In this document: piece after piece, positions 33,348 to 41,731 of the stretch | How positions within the stretch are numbered: position 1 is the stretch's first letter | Layout of the letters: the number at the start of each line of letters is the position of its first letter | Source: Candidatus Muiribacteriota bacterium | GTDB taxonomy: Bacteria; Muiribacteriota; DAOVTB01 | Direction of reading: 5' to 3' | DNA: 49,379 nt | NCBI GenBank assembly: GCA_030633305.1 | Contig: DAOVTB010000010.1 | Span: forward strand, 1-49,379 | Made by a program: the position numbers and the translations under genes | Notes under the pieces: generated by a model | What the model was told of the DNA's origin: nothing | Seen by the model: the letters and a program-made list of their open reading frames with translations, nothing else | The model's database searches: none

Positions 33348-33374
33348 TCACAAAGGCACTAAGGCACAAAGAAA
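33348..33374 (-). repeat. Dispersed repeat, inverted copy
   Basis: TCACAAAGGCACTAAGGCAC and AAAGAAA: the reverse complement of the family, here facing the copy at 33485 across about 110 bases. Confidence 0.85.
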
Positions 33375-33438
33375 TAAGATAAAGAATGAAACACAGAGGA
33401 CAAATAATTAATCCTTAGCGGTAAATCTTCATTGTATT

Positions 33439-33460
33439 GGACAGGCACAGGGGCCTGTCC
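33439..33460. repeat. GGACAGGC/GCCTGTCC palindrome
   Basis: GGACAGGC (33439-33446) pairs exactly with GCCTGTCC (33453-33460) around ACAGGG, followed by CTACTA. It resembles the palindrome after pckA (GTAGGGG family) and lies at the centre of the inverted pair. Confidence 0.75.
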
Positions 33461-33484
33461 CTACTATTTTTGACCTTCTTCTCT

Positions 33485-33513
33485 TTTCTTTGTGCCTTAG
33501 TGCCTTTTTGTGA
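33485..33513 (+). repeat. Dispersed repeat, direct copy
   Basis: TTTCTTTGTGCCTTAGTGCC then TTTTTGTGA, partner of the inverted copy at 33348. Two extra Ts distinguish it. Confidence 0.85.
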
Positions 33514-33529
33514 AAACTTTCTTATCTTT

Positions 33530-33558
33530 TTTTCGCAATTATATGATTATGATATAAT
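33530..33558 (+). promoter_or_regulatory. Possible promoter for the zinc-ribbon/Doc operon
   Basis: Good -10 TATAAT (33553-33558) in GATATAATAT, but the hexamer 17 bases upstream (TTTTCG) is a poor -35. The ATG at 33592 lies 33 bases after the -10, and GGGGA precedes it. Confidence 0.4.
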
Positions 33559-33591
33559 ATGAAAAATTTCAATTTTTAAAGGGGAACGGTT

Positions 33592-33972
33592 ATGAGAAAG
33601 TGTTTTCATTGTGAATGTGAATTACTGGAAATCAAGATGGAAGGGGAGCTCGTTGATAGATGCCCGAAATGTGACGGTATATTTTTTGATCCAGGAGAAC
33701 TGGAGTCAATATGCAAAATTGTTGAATTGTTTCAGGATGCTGTCATTAATGAAGGGGATATAGATACAATCAGTGATTTTGAAAAAAATCAACATGTTAC
33801 ATGTCCCAATGATTGCGCCCAGATGTATAACCGTGAAGTTGGTGGCTTAACTGTTGATATTTGCCCTGAATGCGATGGTATATGGCTTGATGGTGGAGAA
33901 ATATCAGCTTTAAAACTGGCCGAGAAACATATTAAAAAGAATATTCAACTCTATATCAGGCTTGGGAGCTAA
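33592..33972 (+). CDS. Double zinc-ribbon protein (zf-TFIIB type)
   Basis: The 126 residues are two zinc ribbons. The first has C4/C7 and C24/C27 (RKCFHCECE, RCPKCDGIFFDPGELE); the second has C71/C75 and C91/C94 (TCPNDCAQMYN, ICPECDGIWLDGGEI). The second ribbon has an unusual CxxxC spacing. The CP.C.GIW.D.GE pattern is the zf-TFIIB family of bacteria. Function in bacteria is not known; it may bind nucleic acid or proteins. It heads a three-gene operon; the Doc gene starts 4 bases after its stop. Being first before a Doc-like toxin, it could act as a partner, but no antitoxin features are visible. Confidence 0.85.
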   Translation: MRKCFHCECELLEIKMEGELVDRCPKCDGIFFDPGELESICKIVELFQDAVINEGDIDTISDFEKNQHVTCPNDCAQMYNREVGGLTVDICPECDGIWLDGGEISALKLAEKHIKKNIQLYIRLGS

Positions 33973-33976
33973 GATT

Positions 33977-34381
33977 ATGAAATATGTAAATAAAAAAATG
34001 GTAGTTGTAATAAACAGGATGGTTTTTAATATTACGGGTGGGATGTCAGCCCAGGGGAGTAATCTAAGGCCTGGAATGGGTTTAGGATTTATTGACAACA
34101 TTCATGCAAATGAGATATTTGGACAGAAAATTTATCCTGATATATTCCACCAGGCTGCTGCATACATGTTTTTCATTATAATGAATCATGTTTTTCTTGA
34201 TGGTAATAAAAGGACTGGTCTTGCTACTGCGATAACATATCTATCCTGGAACGGTATTGAGTTTTCTCCTTTTGATGAAGATCATGTTTTTGACTTTGTT
34301 ATTTCAATTGCAGATGGTGTAAATGAACCTGATGAAAAAATTCCTGAAATTGCAAACTGGCTAAAAACACAGGCTGTGTAA
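33977..34381 (+). CDS. Doc-like Fic-fold protein
   Basis: The 134-residue protein starts at ATG 33977, with GGGAG 8 bases upstream (a TTG at 33962 is less likely). It is nearly all one Fic/Doc fold. The catalytic loop is HVFLDGNKRTG (H71 to G81), the HxFxDxNKR form of the death-on-curing family, not the HPFxxGNGR form of AMP-transferring Fic enzymes. Doc of phage P1 phosphorylates EF-Tu and stops translation; its antitoxin is Phd. Here no Phd-like gene is present. The ATG of the next gene overlaps the stop (TAATG). Function as toxin is inferred from fold only. Confidence 0.85.
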   Translation: MKYVNKKMVVVINRMVFNITGGMSAQGSNLRPGMGLGFIDNIHANEIFGQKIYPDIFHQAAAYMFFIIMNHVFLDGNKRTGLATAITYLSWNGIEFSPFDEDHVFDFVISIADGVNEPDEKIPEIANWLKTQAV

Positions 34382-35298
34382 TGAATAACAAAGAAATACC
34401 ATTCAAATACAGAAACATTCTTGAAGATCTTGATTTCGATCTAAACCTGGATAATATGGTTTTTAAGCCAAACGCTGGATTTGATACTGATGCAGTGATT
34501 ATTGATAATGAATATGTTGCACTTTTTTCAAAAAACAGAAATTCTGATTCGATCAAAAAGACAATCATGCTTTCGGACCAGATAAGAGATTATGTTACAT
34601 TGCAACTTCCTTCATCGGTTTTAAGAACTGATGAAGTAATACTGAGCCCAATGATAAAAGGTTTTCCATTAGAAAGACATTATATAAATGCTTTAACCGG
34701 GAAACAAAAAGATGGACTTGCTGATCAAATTGGTAATTTTATATCTGAACTTCAATCGGTACCAGAAAGCATAATCAAAAAACTTGAATTACCTGACAGG
34801 TGTTCGATTTATACTCACGAAGCCATATGCAGTAGATACATAAAAATGGCTAATCGGATTGCTCCAAACTTAAATTTACACACAGCTGAATGGATAAGGG
34901 AGCATTGCGAATCTTATTTGGATAATAATAAAATTGATGCGTGGGATGGAGTGTTGTGTCATGGTGAAATGGCCCCTGTTCATATACATTGTGACTATGA
35001 AAATACTGAAATTATCGGGATTCTTGATTTTGATCAATCGTATGTAGGTGACCCGGCTGATGATTTATTTTTCATGTTCTGGTGTTATGGCCAGAGTTTT
35101 GCTGAGCGAATTATAAAGAAGCATAATAATCTTGAAAAACACTTTCTACGTGCCAGATTTTTAATGGGATTCAAAATGATTGAATGGTTTTATAAGGGGA
35201 TTACGCTTGATAAACACAGGTGGACTGGACAGCTTCTGTCGCTTCCGTTTGATTTCACCCCAATTACTTATGCTGAGTTTGATAAAAAAAATAAATAA
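34381..35298 (+). CDS. Aminoglycoside-phosphotransferase-like kinase
   Basis: The 305-residue protein is an APH/choline-kinase-type fold. The catalytic loop, normally HGDxxxxN, is altered to CHGEMAPVHIH (Asp to Glu, Asn to His). The Mg-binding DFE place is ILDFDQSYVGDPADDLF, which is intact as DFD. An N-terminal ATP-binding lobe is present. Such changes can lower or alter kinase activity. It is translationally coupled to the Doc gene. Similar kinases act on small metabolites or, like HipA-type enzymes, on proteins. Drug resistance is not implied. A hairpin with a T run follows 39 bases downstream. Confidence 0.82.
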   Translation: MNNKEIPFKYRNILEDLDFDLNLDNMVFKPNAGFDTDAVIIDNEYVALFSKNRNSDSIKKTIMLSDQIRDYVTLQLPSSVLRTDEVILSPMIKGFPLERHYINALTGKQKDGLADQIGNFISELQSVPESIIKKLELPDRCSIYTHEAICSRYIKMANRIAPNLNLHTAEWIREHCESYLDNNKIDAWDGVLCHGEMAPVHIHCDYENTEIIGILDFDQSYVGDPADDLFFMFWCYGQSFAERIIKKHNNLEKHFLRARFLMGFKMIEWFYKGITLDKHRWTGQLLSLPFDFTPITYAEFDKKNK

Positions 35299-35337
35299 TT
35301 TGAACCAATATTGATATTCAGTTGTATATTAATTAGG

Positions 35338-35410
35338 AAGCCGGATCACTCCTCGACTGTATCAATAATTGACTGCTGCTACGACTGAAGGGTAAAGTGA
35401 CCCGGCTTTT
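35338..35410 (+). terminator. Structured terminator with a large loop
   Basis: AAGCCGG-A-TCACT (35338-35350) pairs with AGTGA-C-CCGGCTT (35396-35408), then TT. The 45-base loop holds GACTG three times (near 35355, 35371 and 35383) and the small palindrome TCAATAATTGA. It ends the Doc operon. The large loop suggests more than a simple terminator. Confidence 0.65.
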
Positions 35411-35502
35411 ATATTATATCAAATTTTTTCCAAATCGTATATTGTAAATCTAAAAAATATTACGATTTTTTTCCTTAGTGCACTTCGTGGTAAAATTTTT
35501 AT

Positions 35503-35572
35503 TTTCTTTGTGCCTTAGTGCCTTTGTGTGATCTACCTTTTTTCTCTGCGTTCTCAGCGTTCTCTGTGCGAG
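35503..35572 (+). repeat. Dispersed repeat, two-motif copy
   Basis: CTTTGTGCCTTAGTGCC with TTTGTGTGATCTA (identical to the ftsY-upstream copy), then CTCTGCGTTCTCAGCG and TCTCTGTGCGAG. It lies upstream of pckA; an inverted copy lies downstream at 37308. Confidence 0.85.
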
Positions 35573-35596
35573 ATGTTTTTTTTTTTTATAATGGGG

Positions 35597-35625
35597 GTTG
35601 ATTTCATAAAGAATTTTTAATAAAA
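35597..35625 (+). promoter_or_regulatory. sigma70 promoter for pckA
   Basis: TTGATT (35597-35602), 17 bases, TAAAAT (35620-35625). Start near 35632 gives a leader of about 33 bases, with ATGGAGA before the ATG at 35665. Confidence 0.7.
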
Positions 35626-35664
35626 TGCAATCAAGAAATATATATATAATATGGAGAATCAAAA

Positions 35665-37275
35665 ATGGCAATAAAAAGTCAAGATTTGTTGAAGTATGGT
35701 ATTACTGATGTTGAGGAAATTGTTTACAATCCGACATATGAACAGCTTTTTGAAGAGGAAATGAAACCTGGTTTGGAGGGTTTTGAAAAAGGGCAACTTT
35801 CAGAATTGGATGCTGTGAATGTAATGACAGGAATTTTTACTGGTCGTTCCCCAAAAGATAAATTTATTATTAAAGATAATGTAAGTCAAGATAAGATATG
35901 GTGGACAACGCCTGAGTCTCCTAATGATAACAGGCCAATGACTACTGAAGTTTGGAGTAAATTAAAGAAAATCGTTGTTTCTCAGCTTTCGGGGAAAAGA
36001 TTATTTGTTATGGATACTTTTCTTGGTGCAAACGAGAATTCACGATTAAAAATTAGAGTTATTACAGAAGTAGCATGGCAGGCTCATTTTGTAAAAAATA
36101 TGTTTCTGCGACCTACTGATGAAGAACTTGCTGATTTTGGAGAACCTGATTTTGTACTTTTGAACGGCTCTAAAACCAGTGACCCGGATTGGAAACAACA
36201 TGGTTTAAATTCTAATGTTTTTACTGCGTTCAATTTAACAGAAAAAATGCATGTAATTGGTGGTTCGTGGTATGGCGGAGAAATGAAAAAGGGAATGTTT
36301 GCCATGATGAATTATTATTTACCACTTCAGGGAATGGCAGCAATGCATTGTTCTGCAAATAGAGGTAAAGATGGTGATGTTGCTATTTTCTTTGGCTTGT
36401 CAGGAACTGGGAAAACGACTCTTTCAACTGATCCAAAACGTGAATTAATTGGTGATGATGAACATGGCTGGGATGATGACGGAATTTTTAATTTCGAAGG
36501 TGGTTGTTATGCAAAAACCATAAATCTTGATTCCGAAGCTGAACCAGATATTTTTGGAGCTATCAAACGTGACGCTTTACTTGAAAATGTTACACTTGAT
36601 GAAAATGGGAAAATCGATTTTAATGATAATTCAGTAACTGAAAATACCAGGGTGTCATATCCTGTTTATCACATCGATAATATTGTAAAACCAATATCAA
36701 AAGCAGGGCATGCCAATAAAGTTATTTTTCTTTCTGCTGATGCATTTGGTGTTTTACCGCCGGTTTCAAAATTAACTTCTGAACAAACTAAATATCATTT
36801 TTTATCAGGATTTACAGCTAAATTAGCTGGGACTGAGCTTGGAGTTACTGCACCACAACCTGCTTTTTCAGCATGTTTTGGAGAAGCATTTTTATCACTT
36901 CACCCAACCAAGTATGGTGAAGAATTAGTGAGAAAAATGGAACGACATAATGCAGAAGCTTATCTTGTAAATACCGGATGGAATGGTACAGGGAAACGTA
37001 TTTCTATTAAGGATACACGTGGAATTATCGATGCGATTCTGGATGGTTCAATTGAAAAAGCTGAAACAAAGAATATTCCTATTTTTAACTTAAAGGTTCC
37101 AACTTCTTTACCTGGAGTTAACCCGGAAATTCTAGATCCTCGTGATACATATTCTGATGTTTCTGAATGGGATGGAAAAGCTAAAGATCTGGCTGCTCGT
37201 TTTATTAAGAATTTTGAAAAATATACAGATAATGATGAAGGTAAAAAATTAATTGCTGCTGGACCACAATTGTAA
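35665..37275 (+). CDS. pckA: ATP-dependent phosphoenolpyruvate carboxykinase
   Basis: PckA converts oxaloacetate and ATP to phosphoenolpyruvate, CO2 and ADP, the entry to gluconeogenesis, or runs in reverse in fermenting bacteria. The 536 residues match the family. Motifs: [12 protein letters not shown] near the substrate site, [14 protein letters not shown] (kinase-1a loop), [22 protein letters not shown] (here noted as [11 protein letters not shown] and [10 protein letters not shown]), and the region [17 protein letters not shown]. It is the ATP form, not the GTP form. It is a single-gene unit with its own promoter. Repeats flank it on both sides in inverted orientation. Confidence 0.97.
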   Translation: MAIKSQDLLKYGITDVEEIVYNPTYEQLFEEEMKPGLEGFEKGQLSELDAVNVMTGIFTGRSPKDKFIIKDNVSQDKIWWTTPESPNDNRPMTTEVWSKLKKIVVSQLSGKRLFVMDTFLGANENSRLKIRVITEVAWQAHFVKNMFLRPTDEELADFGEPDFVLLNGSKTSDPDWKQHGLNSNVFTAFNLTEKMHVIGGSWYGGEMKKGMFAMMNYYLPLQGMAAMHCSANRGKDGDVAIFFGLSGTGKTTLSTDPKRELIGDDEHGWDDDGIFNFEGGCYAKTINLDSEAEPDIFGAIKRDALLENVTLDENGKIDFNDNSVTENTRVSYPVYHIDNIVKPISKAGHANKVIFLSADAFGVLPPVSKLTSEQTKYHFLSGFTAKLAGTELGVTAPQPAFSACFGEAFLSLHPTKYGEELVRKMERHNAEAYLVNTGWNGTGKRISIKDTRGIIDAILDGSIEKAETKNIPIFNLKVPTSLPGVNPEILDPRDTYSDVSEWDGKAKDLAARFIKNFEKYTDNDEGKKLIAAGPQL

Positions 37276-37307
37276 TAGTTCGTATAAAGAAAAAAGATAA
37301 GAATATG

Positions 37308-37336
37308 TCACACAAAGGCACCAAGGCACAAAGAAA
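37308..37336 (-). repeat. Dispersed repeat, inverted copy
   Basis: TCACACAAAGGCACCAAGGC then ACAAAGAAA, the reverse complement of the 35503 copy. Together they bracket pckA. AACACAGAGAGTACAGG follows at about 37343, a remnant of the second motif. Confidence 0.85.
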
Positions 37337-37385
37337 AAGATTAAAACACAGAGAGTACAGGAAAAATTAAGAGAGATGAAATATA

Positions 37386-37447
37386 GTAGGGGCGGACTCT
37401 AAATCCGCCCTTTTGTTTATTAGGGCAGGTTTGGAACCTGCCCCTAC
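37386..37447. repeat. Nested GTAGGGG/CCCCTAC palindrome
   Basis: The outer arms GTAGGGG (37386-37392) and CCCCTAC (37441-37447) enclose two hairpins: GGGCGGA/TCCGCCC (37390-37410) and GGGCAGGTT/AACCTGCCC (37423-37443). The folded form is a cloverleaf-like structure. It differs sharply in G+C from its surroundings. Confidence 0.85.
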
Positions 37448-37538
37448 AATAATTATAAATATGTATTATTTTTTTTAGTTCAAAGTCTAAAATTCCAATA
37501 TAACTCCTGTCTTTAAAGGAAAATAAATAAAATTATTC

Positions 37539-37568
37539 TTGACAAAGTCTTGTCTACTCTGGTGTAAT
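37539..37568 (+). promoter_or_regulatory. Promoter of the str operon
   Basis: Perfect TTGACA (37539-37544), an 18-base spacer, TGTAAT (37563-37568). The start near 37575 gives a leader of about 95 bases ahead of rpsL. Confidence 0.75.
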
Positions 37569-37668
37569 AATGATTCGGTGCCATATATGTGATGGGACAC
37601 TACTTGTGATGTTAATATAAATTTGTTGAGTTGCAAAATAATAGAAATTTTGTTGAGGAGGAAAGAAA

Positions 37669-38043
37669 GTGCCTACGATTAATCAGTTGATTAGAAAAGG
37701 TAGAAAGTCCAAGGTAAAGAAGTCAAAATCTAAAGCCATGGAATGCTGCCCACAGAAACGCGGTGTTTGTACAAGAGTCTGGACAGTTACACCAAAAAAA
37801 CCTAACTCTGCTTTGAGAAAAGTAGCAAGGGTAAGACTTACAAATGGTTTAGAAATAACAGCTTATATTCCAGGTGTTGGTCATAATCTTCAGGAACATT
37901 CTATCGTTTTAATAAGAGGCGGAAGAGTGAAGGATTTACCAGGTGTAAGATATCACATACTTCGTGGTGTACTTGATACACAGGGAGTTGAAGGAAGAAT
38001 GCAGGGCCGTAGTAAATACGGAACAAAGCGTCCTAAGAAGTAA
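37669..38043 (+). CDS. rpsL: 30S ribosomal protein S12
   Basis: S12 helps decode mRNA at the ribosomal A site. The 124-residue protein starts at GTG 37669, after GAGGAGG; the sequence [12 protein letters not shown] fits the conserved start. [11 protein letters not shown] and [12 protein letters not shown] are intact, with Lys at the two places where streptomycin-resistance changes arise, so the ribosome should be streptomycin-sensitive at this site. First gene of the str operon, 12 bases before rpsG. Confidence 0.98.
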   Translation: MPTINQLIRKGRKSKVKKSKSKAMECCPQKRGVCTRVWTVTPKKPNSALRKVARVRLTNGLEITAYIPGVGHNLQEHSIVLIRGGRVKDLPGVRYHILRGVLDTQGVEGRMQGRSKYGTKRPKK

Positions 38044-38055
38044 GGAGACAGACAG

Positions 38056-38529
38056 ATGCCAAGAAGAAGAAGAGCTATTAAACGAGAAGTTATTCCAGAT
38101 GCTATTTATAATAGCAAACTGGTTACCAAATTTGTTAACCGACTTATGTTGGCTGGCAAAAAAGGTGTTGCTGAAACAATATTTTATGGTGCACTTGATA
38201 TTATCAAGAAAAAGATGCCTGGCGAAAACCCAAATGAAATATTTAGAAAGGCTATTGAAGCTGCAAAACCTATATTAGAAGTTAAATCAAGAAGAATTGG
38301 TGGTGCGAACTATCAGGTTCCTATTGAAGTTAGACCAGAAAGAGCACAAACATTGGCTCTGCGTTGGATTGTGAATTATACTAGACAACGTAAGGAAAAA
38401 TGTATGGCTGAAAAACTTGCTGGAGAATTGATGGATCTTAATAATGGCAATGGTGCCACTTATAAGAAGAAAGAAGATACACACAGAATGGCTGAAGCTA
38501 ATAAAGCTTTTGCACATTATAAATTCTAG
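38056..38529 (+). CDS. rpsG: 30S ribosomal protein S7
   Basis: S7 starts assembly of the 30S head by binding the 3' domain of 16S rRNA and contacts the E-site tRNA. The 157 residues begin [15 protein letters not shown], with [20 protein letters not shown] and the C-terminal [19 protein letters not shown], both typical. Spacing to rpsL is 12 bases and to fusA 26 bases. The start ATG follows AAGGAGA. Confidence 0.98.
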   Translation: MPRRRRAIKREVIPDAIYNSKLVTKFVNRLMLAGKKGVAETIFYGALDIIKKKMPGENPNEIFRKAIEAAKPILEVKSRRIGGANYQVPIEVRPERAQTLALRWIVNYTRQRKEKCMAEKLAGELMDLNNGNGATYKKKEDTHRMAEANKAFAHYKF

Positions 38530-38555
38530 ACGATCTAGATTTAGAGGAATATAAA

Positions 38556-40658
38556 GTGTCTGCAGGATTGGAAAAGATTAGAAACATTGGGATTATTGCC
38601 CATATCGACGCTGGTAAGACAACTACCACCGAGCGGATGCTTTATTATACAGGAAAAATTCACCGGATAGGAGAAGTACACGAAGGTACGGCTACTATGG
38701 ATTGGATGGAGCAAGAGCAGCAGAGGGGAATTACGATTACCGCTGCTGCGACTACTTGCTACTTTGAAGATACGGTGGTGAATATTATTGATACGCCCGG
38801 CCATGTGGACTTCACAATGGAGGTCGAAAGATCAATCAGAGTGCTTGATGGAGCTGTTGGTGTATTTTGTGCTGTAGGCGGAGTAGAACCTCAAAGCGAA
38901 ACCGTTTGGAGACAGGCTAACAAGCACAAAGTTCCTAAGATGGCTTATATCAATAAGATGGACCGCGTAGGTGCAGACTTTTTTCAGGTTGTAAATGAGA
39001 TCGATGAGAAATTAGGTTCAAACCCATTGGTGCTTCAAATACCTATTGGTGAAGAAGATAAATTTGAAGGAATAATTGATCTTATATCAATGAAGGCACT
39101 TTATTTTGATGAAGAGGATTTCGGACATACATATAAGAGTCTTGAAATACCTGAAGAATACAGGAAAAATGCAGAACTTTGGCGTGAAAAAATTTTGGAT
39201 TGCGCGAGTAATTATGATGATGACCTTATGGAGCTGGTACTTGAAGAACAACCAGTGCCAGAAGAGTTGATCATTAAAAGTATTAGAGAAGCAACGATTT
39301 CTGATGGTATTGTTCCTGTGTTTTGTGGAAGTTCGCTTAAAAACAAAGGTGTTGTTACATTACTTGAGGGAATAGTAAGGTTTATGCCGACTCCTATGGA
39401 TATTGAACCTGTAACGGTTTTAGTTGGTAACAAGAATAAAGAAGTGAAAATAGAACCAGATGAAAGTAAAAGTCTTGTAGGATTGATTTTTAAGATTGCT
39501 TCAGATTCATTTGTTGACAGAATTTCTTATTTCAGAATCTATCAGGGGACTTTGAACAAAGGTGATCAATTGTGGAACAGCCGTACTGAAAAGGTTGAAC
39601 GGATACAGAAGATTTTTAAGATGCATGCAAATCATAGAAATGAAATTGATGTGGCTAAAGCTGGTGACATTGTTGCCCTTGCTGGTCTGAAGAACTCATT
39701 TACAGGTGATACGCTGTCAAAGAAAGCGCTTCCTGTTCAACTTGAAAGTATTTCTTTTCCTGAACCTGTGATGAGTGTAGCGATTGAACCGAAAAGCAAT
39801 GCGGAACAGGAAAAACTTGACAAGGCGATGAAAAAACTTGAACTTGAAGATCCTACGTTCAGAGTTAGCGTTGATTCAGAAACTGGACAAACGATTATCA
39901 GTGGGATGGGAGAATTACATCTTGAAGTGTTGGCGCAGAGATTATTGAAGGAATTTAAAGTTTCTGCCAATGTTGGAAAACCACAGGTTTCTTATCGTGA
40001 ATGTATTAGCGAGAAAGTTGCTTCGGTTGAAGAAATTTATGATAGAGAATTGCCAGGAACTTCAGGCCGACAGCATGGTCATGTAGTGTTGAGTTTGATT
40101 CCAGGTAAAGCAGGTACCGGACTGGTTTTTGAAAGTAAAGTTACTTTTGGCGATATTTCAAAACCTAATCAACTGGCAATCGAAGATGCTGCTCTTGGTT
40201 CCGCTGGAAGTGGACCTGTTATGGGTTACCCGGTAACGAACATTAAAGTAGTACTAATAGGTGGAAAGGAAATTGAAAAAGTTTCCTCAGATATTGGTTT
40301 TAAAATTGCAGTTGGAAAGGCTTTCAGGCGTGGACTTGAAATGGGAACCCCGATATTACTGGAGCCTACAATGAAAATGGAAATGATTACTCCTGAAGAA
40401 TACATGGGTGATATTATTGGTGATATAAACTCTAAACGTGGAGTAGTCGTCAATATTTCTGAAAAACATAAGATGAAGTATATTCACGCAGTAGTGCCAT
40501 TGGTAAACCTGTTTGGATATTCGACAAAGATCAGATCACTTTCGCAGGGAAGAGCAACTTTTACTATGGAATTTGATTCATATGTAAGGGTTCCGGGACA
40601 GGTTTTTGAAAAAATGATGCAAAAAATGATGGGATTGCTTGACAATTCTTATAAATGA
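38556..40658 (+). CDS. fusA: Elongation factor G
   Basis: EF-G is the GTPase that drives tRNA-mRNA translocation and, with RRF, ribosome recycling. The 700 residues start at GTG 38556 after AGAGGA. G1 is [12 protein letters not shown], switch I ends [11 protein letters not shown]3 is [14 protein letters not shown], and G4 is NKMDRVGAD. Domains II to V are present, including the domain IV segment YRECISEKV. The length is normal, with no sign of an EF-G2 paralogue. The tuf gene that usually follows in the str operon is missing here, and rpsJ follows after a 98-base gap with its own promoter. Confidence 0.97.
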   Translation: MSAGLEKIRNIGIIAHIDAGKTTTTERMLYYTGKIHRIGEVHEGTATMDWMEQEQQRGITITAAATTCYFEDTVVNIIDTPGHVDFTMEVERSIRVLDGAVGVFCAVGGVEPQSETVWRQANKHKVPKMAYINKMDRVGADFFQVVNEIDEKLGSNPLVLQIPIGEEDKFEGIIDLISMKALYFDEEDFGHTYKSLEIPEEYRKNAELWREKILDCASNYDDDLMELVLEEQPVPEELIIKSIREATISDGIVPVFCGSSLKNKGVVTLLEGIVRFMPTPMDIEPVTVLVGNKNKEVKIEPDESKSLVGLIFKIASDSFVDRISYFRIYQGTLNKGDQLWNSRTEKVERIQKIFKMHANHRNEIDVAKAGDIVALAGLKNSFTGDTLSKKALPVQLESISFPEPVMSVAIEPKSNAEQEKLDKAMKKLELEDPTFRVSVDSETGQTIISGMGELHLEVLAQRLLKEFKVSANVGKPQVSYRECISEKVASVEEIYDRELPGTSGRQHGHVVLSLIPGKAGTGLVFESKVTFGDISKPNQLAIEDAALGSAGSGPVMGYPVTNIKVVLIGGKEIEKVSSDIGFKIAVGKAFRRGLEMGTPILLEPTMKMEMITPEEYMGDIIGDINSKRGVVVNISEKHKMKYIHAVVPLVNLFGYSTKIRSLSQGRATFTMEFDSYVRVPGQVFEKMMQKMMGLLDNSYK

Positions 40659-40690
40659 TATATACTTGAGGGTTATTTCCCAAATGGTAT

Positions 40691-40719
40691 TTGACATATA
40701 ATGAATAAGTAAGTAAATA
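40691..40719 (+). promoter_or_regulatory. Promoter upstream of rpsJ (S10 operon)
   Basis: Perfect TTGACA (40691-40696), 17 bases, TAAATA (40714-40719). Its start near 40726 leaves a leader of about 30 bases with AAGGAGGA before the ATG. It allows the S10 block to be expressed apart from fusA. The leader is too short for an L4-type attenuator as in E. coli. Confidence 0.65.
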
Positions 40720-40756
40720 AATATTAAGATTTGAAAAGGATAAGGAGGAATTTGAA

Positions 40757-41065
40757 ATGGCAATGAGATTTCGGATTTGTTTAAAGACATATGATCACGA
40801 GGTACTGGATAGATCGGCTCATTCAATCGCTGATACAATCAAGAAGACTGGTGCAACAATTTCTGGACCTGTACCACTTCCGACAGAGATCAGTCGATAT
40901 TGTGTGATTCGTGCACCGCATGTAAACAAGGATTCAAGAGATCAGTACGAAATAAGAGTTCATAAAAGATTGATAGATGTTTATAACTCGAATCAGGACA
41001 CGATTAGTGAATTAAAGAACCTTGAGTTACCATCAGGTTTAAAAGTAGAAATAAAACAATTCTAA
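40757..41065 (+). CDS. rpsJ: 30S ribosomal protein S10
   Basis: S10 (102 residues) binds the 30S head and, as NusE, takes part in transcription antitermination with NusB. MAMRFRICLKTYDHEVLD, with VPLPTEISRYCVIRAPHVNK and EIRVHKRLIDV, are all typical. It opens the S10 operon after its own promoter and a strong AAGGAGGA site, and precedes rplC by 13 bases. Confidence 0.98.
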   Translation: MAMRFRICLKTYDHEVLDRSAHSIADTIKKTGATISGPVPLPTEISRYCVIRAPHVNKDSRDQYEIRVHKRLIDVYNSNQDTISELKNLELPSGLKVEIKQF

Positions 41066-41078
41066 AGAGGTGGGAATA

Positions 41079-41702
41079 ATGATTGCAATAATTGGAAAGA
41101 AAATCGGGATGACTCAGATCTTTGATGAAGACGGAAGAGCAATTCCTGCTACAGTAATTAAAGCTGGACCATGCACTGTTATGCAGGTTAAAACTAAAGA
41201 AAATGATGGTTATTCTGCGGTTCAACTTGGATTTGACGAAGCTGGTAAGGTAAATAAACCTAAAGATGGACACAATAAAAAATGGGGCGGAACAAAGTCA
41301 CGTGTGATCAAGGAAATCAAAGTTTTAGAAGGTGAAGAATACAAAACTGGTGACGAGATCAATGTAGAAATCTTTAAAGATGTGAAATATGTAGATGCTT
41401 CAGGGATATCAAAAGGTAAAGGTTTTGCCGGAGTTATCAAAAGATACCATTTTGGTGGTGGTAGAGCATCTCATGGTGGAAGACTTAGTAAAAGAGGAAC
41501 CGGTTCTATCGGTAACTGTGCGAGTCCAGGCCGTGTTGTAAAAGGGAAGAAGATGCCAGGTAGAATGGGAAACCAGCAGGCGACTGTTCAGAGTATTGAA
41601 GTTGTAAAGATTATCCCAGAAACAAATCTTCTTATAGTAAAAGGTGGAGTACCAGGACATAAAGACACTGTACTTATGATAAAAAAGAGTGTTAAGAAAT
41701 AG
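41079..41702 (+). CDS. rplC: 50S ribosomal protein L3
   Basis: L3 helps form the peptidyl-transferase region. The start is ATG 41079, with GAGGTGGG upstream; a GTG at 41070 is inside that ribosome-binding site. The 207 residues begin MIAIIGKKIGMTQIFDEDGR and contain GFAGVIKRYHFGGGRASHGG and PGRMGNQ, where L3 binds the peptidyl-transferase loop. Length is normal. Confidence 0.97.
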   Translation: MIAIIGKKIGMTQIFDEDGRAIPATVIKAGPCTVMQVKTKENDGYSAVQLGFDEAGKVNKPKDGHNKKWGGTKSRVIKEIKVLEGEEYKTGDEINVEIFKDVKYVDASGISKGKGFAGVIKRYHFGGGRASHGGRLSKRGTGSIGNCASPGRVVKGKKMPGRMGNQQATVQSIEVVKIIPETNLLIVKGGVPGHKDTVLMIKKSVKK

Positions 41703-41731
41703 CATAGTCTTGCAAAGGAGGAGCACAGGAA

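Larger units (their letters stand above)
33217..33591. other. Repeat-filled gap upstream of the Doc operon
   Basis: No gene is seen. It holds two inverted copies of the CTTTGTGCC repeat around a palindrome (three separate entries). Before them lies an AT-rich stretch; after them, TATAAT (33553-33558) about 35 bases before the next gene. Confidence 0.6.
35299..35664. other. Gap between the kinase operon and pckA
   Basis: No gene is seen. In order it holds the structured terminator (35338-35410), two repeat motifs (35503-35572) and the pckA promoter (35597-35625). Confidence 0.7.
37276..37668. other. Gap between pckA and rpsL
   Basis: No gene is seen. It holds the inverted copy of the dispersed repeat (37308-37336), a nested palindrome (37386-37447), the str promoter (37539-37568), and a leader of about 95 bases before rpsL without obvious folding. 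Confidence 0.7.

Noticed and set aside
34381-35298. Aminoglycoside resistance gene
   Set aside because: The fold is shared by many metabolic kinases, catalytic residues are altered, and context is an operon with a Doc-like protein.
37669-38043. Streptomycin resistance in S12
   Set aside because: The Lys residues in PKKPNS and GRVKDLPG are the sensitive form.
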